From: JANNFX01 sp031380225
GTDB taxonomy: Bacteria > Pseudomonadota > Alphaproteobacteria > Rhizobiales > Hyphomicrobiaceae
Reading direction: 5' to 3'
Assembly: GCA_031380225.1 (NCBI GenBank)
Contig: JANNFX010000247.1
Location: 1 to 5,008 of the forward strand
Length of the DNA: 5,008 bases
Shown: positions 1 to 5,008 of the stretch, one piece after another
Numbering within the stretch: position 1 is the stretch's first letter
Layout: each line of letters begins with the position of its first letter
Notes under the pieces: generated by a model
Databases searched by the model: none
What the model was told of the DNA's origin: nothing
Seen by the model: only the letters and a program-made list of their open reading frames with translations
Position numbers and translations under genes: made by a program

Positions 1-87
1 GTAACCGCCGTCATGCGCAAACTCGATGTCATCCTGAAAGCTAATCTGCGTGACGGCCAACCCTGGAAAGCGGCTAATCAACGCTAG
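1..87 (+). CDS. IS110-family transposase, C-terminal end only (5' part beyond the window)
   Basis: The first reading frame is open from base 1 and ends at a TAG at 85-87, giving 28 residues. It contains VTAVMRKLDVILKANLRDG followed by QPW. The pattern A-x-MRKL-x-x-x-L-x-A-x-x-R-x-G-x-PW, ending a few residues before the stop, is what I recall of the extreme C-terminus of IS110/IS1111-family transposases. These are DEDD (RuvC-like) recombinases with a C-terminal serine domain. Only the tail is visible, so neither the catalytic residues nor the intactness of the element can be judged. It is transcribed toward murE (convergent) and lies where murF would be expected. Composition does not differ clearly from its neighbours. 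The family call rests on a short recalled motif, so moderate confidence is appropriate. Confidence 0.72.
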   Translation, partial: VTAVMRKLDVILKANLRDGQPWKAANQR

Positions 88-218
88 ACAAAATAGACGG
101 TAGATTAAAGACAAGACATGCGCCAGCATGGGGCGGCGTAACGCACCACGGCTTGCGCAAGTCCCGGTATGGTGGGTTACGTCACGTCATGCTTCGCATT
201 CCGTGCCTTTAACCCACC
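88..218. other. Gene-free tail of the IS element plus palindromic repeats, between transposase and murE
   Basis: No credible coding region lies in these 131 bases. The first part (88-120) is A-rich and carries AGAC at 86-89, 95-98, 109-112 and 114-117. It is probably the transposase-proximal end of the insertion sequence, but the exact border cannot be placed without the other end or an empty site. From about 137 onward the sequence changes to repeat-type palindromic DNA that runs into the murE stop codon. A perfect 10-base palindrome, CTTGCGCAAG, lies at 152-161. IS110-type elements usually lack clear terminal inverted repeats and make no obvious target duplication, and none was seen. Confidence 0.45.
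137..181. repeat. Inverted repeat CGTAACGCACCA / TGGTGGGTTACG
   Basis: CGTAACGCACCA at 137-148 is the reverse complement of TGGTGGGTTACG at 170-181 at 11 of 12 positions. The intervening bases include the palindrome at 152-161. Sequences of the TAACGCACC / TAACCCACC type are widespread intergenic palindromes in Bradyrhizobium-like alphaproteobacteria (recalled knowledge). The right arm is shared with the next palindrome (167-222), so the two stems exclude each other. It could be a decayed copy of the same repeat family, or sequence belonging to the end of the insertion element. Confidence 0.45.
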
Positions 219-222
219 CTAC
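167..222. repeat. Palindromic intergenic repeat (GTAGGGTGGGTTA type) overlapping the murE stop codon
   Basis: GTATGGTGGGTTA at 167-179 and TAACCCACCCTAC at 210-222 are reverse complements except for one mismatch (T170 against C219). They form 13-base arms around a 30-base loop. The loop itself contains a small hairpin, ATGC-TTC-GCAT, at 189-199. The right arm includes 219-221, which is the TAG stop of murE on the minus strand, so the repeat appears to supply the end of that gene. In RNA the hairpin could protect the 3' end or weakly terminate both converging transcripts. No U-tract follows on either strand, so it is not a canonical intrinsic terminator. Confidence 0.7.
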
Positions 223-1685
223 AAGTGATCCGCAACCAACGCTTTTGTAATTACCTCCTGATCGGAAAACGGCAGCGTCACGGTGCCGACGATTTGGCCG
301 GTCTCGTGGCCCTTGCCAGCGACCAGCACCACATCACCCGGTTGGATCGTGGAGACAGCGGCTTGGATGGCGGCGGCGCGGTCGCCGATCTCACGCGCGC
401 CCGGCGCTGCGGCCAAGATTTCCGCCCGGATGGCGGCCGGCTGTTCGGTGCGCGGGTTGTCGTCAGTGACGATCACGACGTCGGCATTCTTGACCGCAAG
501 CTCGCCCATAATCGGGCGCTTGCCACGATCGCGGTCCCCGCCGCAGCCGAAAACACAAATCAGTTTGCCGGTAACAAACGGACGGCACGCTTCAAGTGCT
601 GCCGTCAGGGCTTCGGGCTTGTGAGCATAGTCGACAATCACCAGTCCGCCGTTGCGATTGCCGATAATTTCAAGCCGGCCTTTGACTCCGGTGAGTTGCG
701 ACAGTGCCGTCATCACGGTATCGGGATTTTCACCTGTTGCTAATGCGAGGCCGGCGGCCACCAATGCGTTCTCAACCTGATAGGCACCAACGAGTGGCAG
801 TTTGACGGCATAGTCTTTGCCTCCGTGAGACAGTTGCAGGACCTGCGCGAAACCCTCAAGCGTCACGCCTTTAAGCTGCACACATGTCCCGCGCGTGCCG
901 ACAGTCAAAACATTCAACCCGCGCGCACGCGCAACTGTTTCAGCCTCGCTCGCATAAGCGCCATCGGTATTGATCACCACCGGCTGGCCGGGTTGCAGCA
1001 AATGATTGAAAAGCCGCATCTTCGAAGCGAAGTAGTGCGCCACATCAGGATGATAATCCATGTGATCGCGGCCGAGGTTAGTGAACGCCCCAGCCGTCAA
1101 GCGCACGCCATCCAAGCGGTGCTGGTCGAGCCCATGCGACGACGCTTCCATGGCCAGATGCGTGATGCCGCCGGCGGCCAATTCCGCGATGGTCCGGTGC
1201 AGTGTGACAGGATCGGGCGTTGTCAGTGACCCATAGACCGCGCCTTTTGAGGTCACGATGCCAATGGTACCGAGCGATGCCGATGCACGGCCGCAATGGG
1301 CGAAAATTTGCCGCGTGAATTCCGCAACAGACGTTTTTCCGCTGGTCCCGGTCGTGGCGGCGATTGTCTTCGGTTGCGCGCCATAAAACCGAGCCGCGAG
1401 TTCTGACAATGCGCGGCGTGGCTCCTCGACCCTTATAATTTTCGCAGCATCCGAATGAGCGATCACAACAGCCGTGTTCGCAACAATCGCAACGGCGCCC
1501 TTCGCAACGGCCTCGGCAATGAACTGACTACCATCGGCCTTGGTGCCGGGAATAGCGACAAACAAAAAGCCGGGTTTAACATCGCGGCTATCAGCGGTGA
1601 TGCCAGTGACGCTGATGCTGGCAAGGTCTGGCTTGCGGATACGATCCACTTCCTTCAGCGCATCCAGTAATTCACACAACCACAT
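219..1685 (-). CDS. murE: UDP-N-acetylmuramoyl-L-alanyl-D-glutamate--2,6-diaminopimelate ligase (MurE)
   Basis: This cytoplasmic ATP-dependent Mur ligase adds meso-diaminopimelate to UDP-MurNAc-L-Ala-D-Glu, the third amino acid of the peptidoglycan stem. The 488 residues match the family length. Three regions are visible: a UDP-binding N-terminal part (about 1-105, with TADSRDVKPGFLFVAIPG at 30-47), a central ATPase (P-loop TGTSGKTS at 112-119, TTPDP at 155-159, ASSH at 181-184, probable carbamylated Lys222 in SKMRLF) and a C-terminal domain (VDYAHKP at 351-357, GCGGDRDRGKRP at 380-391, AGKGHE at 456-461). DNPR at 409-412 is the signature for diaminopimelate rather than lysine. The ATG start has GAGGG seven bases upstream (1693-1697). 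It is 264 bases from ftsI and has a terminator before it, so it may have its own promoter. The TAG stop lies inside a palindromic repeat, and no murF follows within the window. Confidence 0.97.
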   Translation of the reverse strand: MWLCELLDALKEVDRIRKPDLASISVTGITADSRDVKPGFLFVAIPGTKADGSQFIAEAVAKGAVAIVANTAVVIAHSDAAKIIRVEEPRRALSELAARFYGAQPKTIAATTGTSGKTSVAEFTRQIFAHCGRASASLGTIGIVTSKGAVYGSLTTPDPVTLHRTIAELAAGGITHLAMEASSHGLDQHRLDGVRLTAGAFTNLGRDHMDYHPDVAHYFASKMRLFNHLLQPGQPVVINTDGAYASEAETVARARGLNVLTVGTRGTCVQLKGVTLEGFAQVLQLSHGGKDYAVKLPLVGAYQVENALVAAGLALATGENPDTVMTALSQLTGVKGRLEIIGNRNGGLVIVDYAHKPEALTAALEACRPFVTGKLICVFGCGGDRDRGKRPIMGELAVKNADVVIVTDDNPRTEQPAAIRAEILAAAPGAREIGDRAAAIQAAVSTIQPGDVVLVAGKGHETGQIVGTVTLPFSDQEVITKALVADHL

Positions 1686-1692
1686 TGCTCAT

Positions 1693-1697
1693 CCCTC
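1693..1697 (-). promoter_or_regulatory. Ribosome binding site of murE
   Basis: On the minus strand GAGGG lies seven bases before the ATG at 1685. This good Shine-Dalgarno match decides the murE start. An overlapping ATG inside the spacer (ATGAGCA just upstream) is out of frame. Confidence 0.7.
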
Positions 1698-1699
1698 TG

Positions 1700-1727
1700 C
1701 CGGGCTTCTGTCTCGGTACAGAGCCGG
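1700..1727 (-). other. Hairpin in the probable 5' leader of murE
   Basis: On the minus strand CCGGCTCTGT (1727-1718) can pair with ACAGAAGCCCGG (1711-1700). The stem is about ten base pairs with two single-base bulges around a six-base loop. It ends two bases before the GAGGG-containing ribosome binding segment. It could modulate ribosome access or mRNA stability. No sensor domain, leader peptide or known riboswitch was recognised. Chance pairing in GC-rich DNA is possible. Confidence 0.35.
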
Positions 1728-1741
1728 TTCACAATCGTCAA
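1713..1741 (-). promoter_or_regulatory. Weak candidate promoter for murE
   Basis: On the minus strand TTGACG (1741-1736) is followed after exactly 17 bases by TACCGA (1718-1713), about 27 bases upstream of the start codon. The -35 hexamer is good. The -10 match is poor, as is common in alphaproteobacterial promoters. Support is mainly positional: it lies just beyond an intrinsic terminator, where murE would need a new promoter. Confidence 0.25.
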
Positions 1742-1786
1742 ATTTTCAACCCCAGTTTTGCCACGTAAGCTGCAGTGTCAGTTGGT

Positions 1787-1827
1787 AAACAAAAAAGGGG
1801 ATCACTTTTTCGTTATAAGTTATCCCC
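1787..1827 (-). terminator. Intrinsic (Rho-independent) terminator between ftsI and murE
   Basis: Read on the minus strand, GGGGATAACTT (1827-1817) pairs with AAGTGATCCCC (1807-1797). This gives an 11-position stem with one A/G mismatch and a nine-base loop, followed at once by TTTTTTGTTT (1796-1787). A GC-based stem with an uninterrupted run of six T is the textbook structure. It points along the operon, about 123 bases after the ftsI stop. The plus strand has no T-run after the hairpin, so the orientation is clear. It should end, or reduce, transcription coming from rsmH-ftsL-ftsI. Confidence 0.78.
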
Positions 1828-1949
1828 GCATTTGGCGGCGCAATTAACCTCATGATCAACGCGAAGTATTTTTGGCTGAGGCACTGATGGCGCGGTTGTT
1901 TAGGTTACTCGGCGACATAGCGTGGCGCGGGTTAGCGGCAATCGCCGTG
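1828..1949. other. Gene-free stretch after ftsI
   Basis: These 122 bases between the ftsI stop and the terminator stem hold no open frame with a ribosome binding site on the minus strand. They look more AT-rich than the flanking genes, and I found no repeat or regulatory motif. They are best read as the 3' untranslated part of the ftsI transcript. Confidence 0.5.
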
Positions 1950-3629
1950 CTATTCGGCTTCTGCAACCGCGCCCGGCGGCATCAGCCCCAAGGCCGGACC
2001 GATGCGCGCGATAATACGGCCGGCGGCTGGCGCGGCGTTGGTGCCGGCTGTGATCTCGCCATGCGTCTCGTCCGAGCCTTGCGGTTCGAACAACGAAATC
2101 ATGACCAGATATTTCGGCGCACTCGTTGGGAATGTGGCGATGAACGACGAAATCACGGACTTTTCCTGATACCCATGCTTACCCGGCATTTCGGCGGTGC
2201 CGGTTTTACCTCCGACCTCGTAGCCTGGCACGTCGGCACGGCGGCCGGTGCCATGCGCATCGGTCACATTGAGGCGCATCAATTCCGCGACATGCCGGCT
2301 GGTTTCAGCGGAAACCACGCGATCGGTGGGTTCGGGGATCGCGTCTGGAAAGCGATACAGCACCGTTGGCGCGATGCGCGTGCCACCGTTGACGAGCGCT
2401 GCCGCGGCGGCTGCGAATTGCAACGGCGCAACGGCGAGGCCGTGGCCGTAGGCGACGGTGATCTGCGCGGTGCGGTCGAACTTTTGCGGCTGCAACGGCA
2501 GTGCAAGCGGCCCCTGCTCGGTCAGCATCGGCGCCGTCAGCCCGAGCTTGGCCAGGAAGGCCTGATGGGTCTCGACGCCAGCCTCAAGCGCCAACTGCGC
2601 CGCCCCGACGTTGGAAGAACGCGTGAACACTTCGGCCAGCGTCATTGGCCTTCCGAGCGGATGCAGATCCTTGATCTCAAAGCGGCCCGCCATCAGTGGC
2701 TGAGTGGTGTCGACGATCGAGGACAAATCCTTACCGTTCTCAAGTGCCATCGCCAGCGTCACGGTCTTGAAAATCGAGCCGAGTTCGTAGACACCCGACG
2801 TTACGCGATCAATGCGCGTGCTGTCAGGCACCAGCGGCGGCCGCGCCGGATCAGTCATCGGCAACGACGCCGAAGCCAACAATTCGCCGGTTGCAACATT
2901 CATGACCACGGCAGCGGCACCGCTGGCCTTATAGCGATTGACCGCGGTTGCGAGTTCACTCTCGACCGTATGCTGCACGCCGAGATCAATCGACAATCGG
3001 ACTGGCGCTTTGCTCGACCGCGTCGCGCCGAGCACACCATCAACGCCGATGACGTGGTCGATGTAATTCTCGATTCCAGAAACGCCTTTGTTGTCGACAT
3101 TGACACTGCCGATCAAATGGCCAGCGGACGATCCCACCGGATAGGTGCGCACCAATTCATCGCGGAACGCCAGGCCTGGAATGCCAAGATTGTGGATCTT
3201 TTGCGCAAGCGCGGGCGCGAGTCCACGCTTGATCCATTCAAACCGCCGCGTGCGGTCCGAGAGGGCTTTGCGAAGGCTGGCAACGTCGAGATCGGGCAGC
3301 ACCGTGCCGAGCCGTTCAATCAACTCGTCACGATCGAGAACCAGCGCTGGATCGGCGTAAAGCGACGGCGCAGCGATATCGGTCGCCATCAGGCGGCCGT
3401 TGCGATCGATAATATCAGGGCGTGCAAAACTTTGCGGGATAGCTTCAACTGCGTTGCTGGCAAGCATTACGCCTTGCGATTTAACGGCCAGATGTGTGAG
3501 CTGCCCTGCAACCGCGACGAACGCCGCGCAAGCCGAAATTACTATGGCCAGAAACCGCAAACGCAAGTTGGCGCGAGGTTGCGTTGTGTTGGCATTTCCC
3601 GAACTAATTCTCTTCTCGGCTCTCTGCAT
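1950..3629 (-). CDS. ftsI: Septal peptidoglycan transpeptidase FtsI (penicillin-binding protein 3, class B)
   Basis: FtsI is the division-specific D,D-transpeptidase. It is anchored in the inner membrane, cross-links new septal peptidoglycan and works with FtsW and the FtsQLB complex. The 559 residues show a short basic cytoplasmic tail, one membrane segment (about 25-45), a class B dimerisation domain (about 68-205, with RPDIIDRNGRL at 70-80) and a transpeptidase domain (about 235-545). The catalytic motifs are all present: SIFK with Ser285 and Lys288, SSN at 338-340 and KTGT at 475-478. YGHGLAVAPLQFA (394-406) matches the conserved stretch before the third motif. No PASTA domains follow, as usual in Gram-negatives. 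The ATG start is the first available, because an in-frame TGA lies about 30 bases upstream. The ribosome binding site is weak (GGGG ten bases before). A 182-base, repeat-filled gap separates it from ftsL. Confidence 0.97.
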   Translation of the reverse strand: MQRAEKRISSGNANTTQPRANLRLRFLAIVISACAAFVAVAGQLTHLAVKSQGVMLASNAVEAIPQSFARPDIIDRNGRLMATDIAAPSLYADPALVLDRDELIERLGTVLPDLDVASLRKALSDRTRRFEWIKRGLAPALAQKIHNLGIPGLAFRDELVRTYPVGSSAGHLIGSVNVDNKGVSGIENYIDHVIGVDGVLGATRSSKAPVRLSIDLGVQHTVESELATAVNRYKASGAAAVVMNVATGELLASASLPMTDPARPPLVPDSTRIDRVTSGVYELGSIFKTVTLAMALENGKDLSSIVDTTQPLMAGRFEIKDLHPLGRPMTLAEVFTRSSNVGAAQLALEAGVETHQAFLAKLGLTAPMLTEQGPLALPLQPQKFDRTAQITVAYGHGLAVAPLQFAAAAAALVNGGTRIAPTVLYRFPDAIPEPTDRVVSAETSRHVAELMRLNVTDAHGTGRRADVPGYEVGGKTGTAEMPGKHGYQEKSVISSFIATFPTSAPKYLVMISLFEPQGSDETHGEITAGTNAAPAAGRIIARIGPALGLMPPGAVAEAE

Positions 3630-3630
3630 C

Positions 3631-3662
3631 GGATGACAACCCCATCCCCAAACTCGTCATCC
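3631..3662 (-). promoter_or_regulatory. Possible start-site hairpin of ftsI competing with the large palindrome
   Basis: GGATGAC at 3631-3637 is the exact reverse complement of GTCATCC at 3656-3662. In the minus-strand RNA this gives a seven-pair stem around an 18-base loop that contains the only purine-rich, Shine-Dalgarno-like sequence (GGGGATGGGG, 3649-3640). The stem ends one base before the AUG. GTCATCC at 3656-3662 is also an outer arm of the larger palindrome, so only one of the two structures can form at a time. A regulatory role is inference; a leftover repeat fragment would look the same. Confidence 0.35.
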
Positions 3663-3788
3663 CGGCGCGACCACTTGGGAGCCCCTTGCGGGAAAGGCCG
3701 GGACCCAGAGCAACGTCGACATTGAGCACCGTCGAAAAATCGAACTCAACAGTGGTTTGTCTGGGTCCCGGCCTCCGCCGGGATGACG
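3655..3788. repeat. Large interrupted palindromic repeat between ftsL and ftsI
   Basis: The left arm has two blocks, CGTCATCCCGGCG (3655-3667) and GGCCGGGACCCAG (3696-3708), separated by 28 bases. The right arm holds their exact reverse complements, CTGGGTCCCGGCC (3761-3773) and CGCCGGGATGACG (3776-3788), separated by two bases. This gives 26 perfectly paired positions with a large bulge and a 52-base central loop. GTCATCCCGGC...GGCCGGGACCCA palindromes are a familiar dispersed intergenic repeat type in Bradyrhizobiaceae and relatives (recalled knowledge). No T-run follows on either strand, so it is not an intrinsic terminator. It is a strong block of RNA structure inside a cluster where genes usually sit close together. 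Confidence 0.8.
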
Positions 3789-3811
3789 AACCTTCATGAA
3801 TTGACGAACGC

Positions 3812-4096
3812 TCACTTCTTGATGGTCGAACCCGTCACAATCTCATCTTCGCGCACCAGCTGATTGTCTTTGACCGGTGCCAAACCTTGCGCGCGGGCCA
3901 GCGGCTCGATCCGTTCCGGACGGGCCAAATGCGCGCGCTCTGCGCGAAGCACCGAGATATCGCCGCGCGCATCGTCTGCGGCTCGCTCTCTGGACTGCAC
4001 TTGGGCAGCAAGTTGGCGTGTATCGTAATTCAATCCATAGAGCATAAATGCACTGGCTATCGCCATGAACACTGCCGCAATCGTTGACAATCGCAT
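3812..4096 (-). CDS. ftsL: Cell division protein FtsL
   Basis: FtsL is a small bitopic membrane protein that forms the FtsQLB complex of the divisome and helps activate septal synthesis by FtsWI. The chosen product is 94 residues: a very short cytoplasmic end, one membrane segment at about 5-22, then a periplasmic helical stretch (about 23-60) of charged and alanine-rich residues typical of its coiled coil. ERIEPLARAQGL (61-72) matches the conserved family tail. The frame stays open upstream to 4204, but that start would overlap the end of rsmH. The ATG at 4096 has GGAG eight bases before it (4105-4108) and leads directly into the membrane segment. Sequence conservation in FtsL is low, so the call rests on topology and its place between rsmH and ftsI. 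Confidence 0.88.
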   Translation of the reverse strand: MRLSTIAAVFMAIASAFMLYGLNYDTRQLAAQVQSRERAADDARGDISVLRAERAHLARPERIEPLARAQGLAPVKDNQLVREDEIVTGSTIKK

Positions 4097-4104
4097 CGCC
4101 GGAT

Positions 4105-4108
4105 CTCC
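4105..4108 (-). promoter_or_regulatory. Ribosome binding site of ftsL
   Basis: GGAG on the minus strand lies eight bases before the ATG at 4096. It supports this start over the longer frame beginning at 4204, whose first 36 codons would mostly overlap rsmH in another frame. Confidence 0.6.
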
Positions 4109-4122
4109 GTCGTCTGAGCGGC

Positions 4123-4146
4123 CGCGCGTGAAACCGTTAACGCGCG
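4123..4146 (-). other. Small GC-rich hairpin between rsmH and ftsL
   Basis: CGCGCGT at 4123-4129 and ACGCGCG at 4140-4146 are perfect reverse complements around a ten-base loop that contains GTTAA. The hairpin begins two bases after the rsmH stop codon. No T-run follows it on the minus strand, so it is not an intrinsic terminator. It may only stabilise the message, or be chance in GC-rich DNA. Confidence 0.35.
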
Positions 4147-4148
4147 AG

Positions 4149-5008
4149 CTATTGAACCGGTGTTTCGGTGCGTACCGCGGCCCGCAAACGTGCCGAGCGC
4201 GCACGCGGGTTCACATCCAATTCACCTTTAGAAGGTGTTAAGGGGCGATTATTAATAATTCGGAAACTTTGCTGATTGGATTTGATTAATTGAGCGGGAA
4301 CGAAGCGCGAGGCGTTGGCTTCGCGCCCCGATCGCTCGACCAAAAACTGCTTGACGATGCGGTCTTCAAGGCTGTGAAACGCAACCACCACCAGCCGTCC
4401 GCCGGGCTTGAGCAAACGCTCGGCGGCTGCAAGCCCGCGTTGCAACTCGCCAAGCTCATCGTTGACGTAAATGCGCAAGGCTTGGAACGTGCGCGTTGCC
4501 GGATGATGACCAGGCTCAAAACGCCCACCCGCAGCCTTTCGCACAATCTCTGCCAGCTCCCGGGTGCGCGTCAGCGGCTTTTCCGTTCGCGCTTTGACAA
4601 TAGCGCGCGCAATCGCCCGCGAGCGCCGTTCCTCGCCAAACTGATAGATGACGTTGGCAATGTCGTCTTCATCGGCAGAGTTCAGAAATTCGGCGGCGCT
4701 GGTGACGGTCTCGGCTGCTTCACCCGTTAAAGGGTCGATGGCTGCCGACATCCGCATATCGAGCGGGCCGTCGTGCATGAACGAGAAACCGCGCTCTGCT
4801 TGATCAAGTTGCATCGAAGAGACGCCGATATCGAGCACGATGCCGTCGACAAGCGCGCCAACTTTGAGCGGCTCGCCGTCGGGCGTTTCTTCGACACGGA
4901 CGAACTCTTCCATCTCGCCGAACGGCTTGTTGATGACGCGCAGCCGGTCTGGGAATTGCGCAGCAATGGCAGCCGCATCGCGCACCGCCGTAATATCGCG
5001 GTCAAACG
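4149..5008 (-). CDS. rsmH: 16S rRNA (cytosine1402-N4)-methyltransferase RsmH (MraW), 5' end beyond the window
   Basis: RsmH is a SAM-dependent enzyme that methylates N4 of C1402 in the 16S rRNA decoding centre, and it usually sits near the head of dcw clusters after mraZ. The 285 visible residues begin with FDRD, a conserved SAM-site motif, so about 45-50 N-terminal residues, including the glycine-rich GGAGHS-type motif, lie beyond base 5008. Further signatures by visible residue: DGIVLDIGVSSMQLDQAERG (54-73), HPATRTFQALRIYVNDEL (168-185), AFHSLEDRIVKQF (209-221) and NPRARSARLRAA (266-277). A GTG at 4985 could be mistaken for a start, but it is an internal valine codon because the conserved frame continues upstream. 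A stretch before the DGIVLDIG motif (about 37-51) seems somewhat longer than in many homologues. The gene ends 52 bases before ftsL, consistent with one transcript. Confidence 0.95.
   Translation of the reverse strand, partial: FDRDITAVRDAAAIAAQFPDRLRVINKPFGEMEEFVRVEETPDGEPLKVGALVDGIVLDIGVSSMQLDQAERGFSFMHDGPLDMRMSAAIDPLTGEAAETVTSAAEFLNSADEDDIANVIYQFGEERRSRAIARAIVKARTEKPLTRTRELAEIVRKAAGGRFEPGHHPATRTFQALRIYVNDELGELQRGLAAAERLLKPGGRLVVVAFHSLEDRIVKQFLVERSGREANASRFVPAQLIKSNQQSFRIINNRPLTPSKGELDVNPRARSARLRAAVRTETPVQ

Noticed and set aside
225..743. Plus-strand open frames opposite murE, and similar ones opposite rsmH and ftsI
   Set aside because: They are antisense shadows of well-supported genes, with biased composition and no domain signature.
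1746..1853. A 35-residue open frame on the minus strand between ftsI and murE, running through the terminator
   Set aside because: It has no Shine-Dalgarno sequence, its codons include the terminator stem and T-run, and its sequence matches no family I know. A leader peptide is conceivable but nothing supports it.
1872..3725. A 617-codon open frame on the plus strand opposite ftsI
   Set aside because: It is almost wholly antisense to ftsI, is very rich in Arg, His and Gln, shows no recognisable domain and lacks a ribosome binding site. It is the usual open antisense frame of a GC-rich gene.
3719..3752. Promoter-like pair TTGAGT and CTCAAT (17-base spacing, minus strand) in the loop of the ftsL-ftsI palindrome
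   Set aside because: Only three of six bases match the -10 consensus and it lies in repeat DNA. Such matches are common by chance.
4131..4140. GTTAA near the rsmH-ftsL junction as a CtrA binding site
   Set aside because: Only one half-site is present and the second TTAA at seven-base spacing is missing, so a cell-cycle regulator site cannot be supported.
4097..4204. A 36-codon N-terminal extension of ftsL starting at 4204
   Set aside because: It would overlap the rsmH end by 56 bases, its residues do not look like a signal or membrane segment, and a good ribosome binding site and a natural membrane-anchor start are present at 4096.
4149..4985. rsmH starting at the GTG at 4985
   Set aside because: The frame continues upstream to the window edge and encodes the conserved FDRD motif, so the gene is cut by the window and does not start there.
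1..5008. CRISPR arrays, tRNA or rRNA genes, phage or defence genes
   Set aside because: No regularly spaced repeats, no cloverleaf-like segment and no such protein families were seen; the coding space is taken up by dcw genes.

Overview
The window holds part of a bacterial division and cell-wall (dcw) gene cluster. Everything that can be called a cellular gene lies on the minus strand, so transcription runs from high to low coordinates: rsmH (mraW; 5' end beyond the window), ftsL, ftsI (penicillin-binding protein 3) and murE. The gene order, the style of the proteins, the fairly high GC content and two kinds of palindromic intergenic repeat suggest an alphaproteobacterium, most likely of the Hyphomicrobiales (Bradyrhizobium, Rhodopseudomonas, Xanthobacteraceae-like). 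This placement comes from recalled family features and was not searched.

Layout from right to left. RsmH (16S rRNA m4C1402 methyltransferase) runs in from beyond base 5008 and stops at 4149. A 52-base gap with a small GC-rich hairpin leads to the short FtsL at 4096-3812. A 182-base gap follows that is mostly one large interrupted palindrome. An extra copy of its outer arm sits one base before the ftsI start, so two alternative hairpins are possible. FtsI (3629-1950) has its membrane anchor, dimerisation domain and all three transpeptidase motifs. The 264-base gap between ftsI and murE contains a convincing intrinsic terminator pointing along the operon, then a weak promoter candidate and a hairpin just ahead of the murE ribosome binding site. 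murE (1685-219) is intact and has the DNPR signature of a meso-diaminopimelate-adding ligase.

The cluster then breaks off. Where murF would normally follow, the murE stop codon lies inside a palindromic repeat. Beyond it is the C-terminal end of an IS110-family transposase on the plus strand (1-87), converging on murE.

The genes serve septal wall synthesis. MurE makes the UDP-MurNAc-tripeptide precursor in the cytoplasm, FtsI cross-links septal peptidoglycan in the periplasm, FtsL is a structural partner in the divisome, and RsmH is the ribosome methyltransferase usual at the head of dcw clusters. I see no new defence or metabolic system. The unusual features are the punctuation of the operon (terminator, repeat insertions, alternative hairpins) and the mobile element at its broken end.
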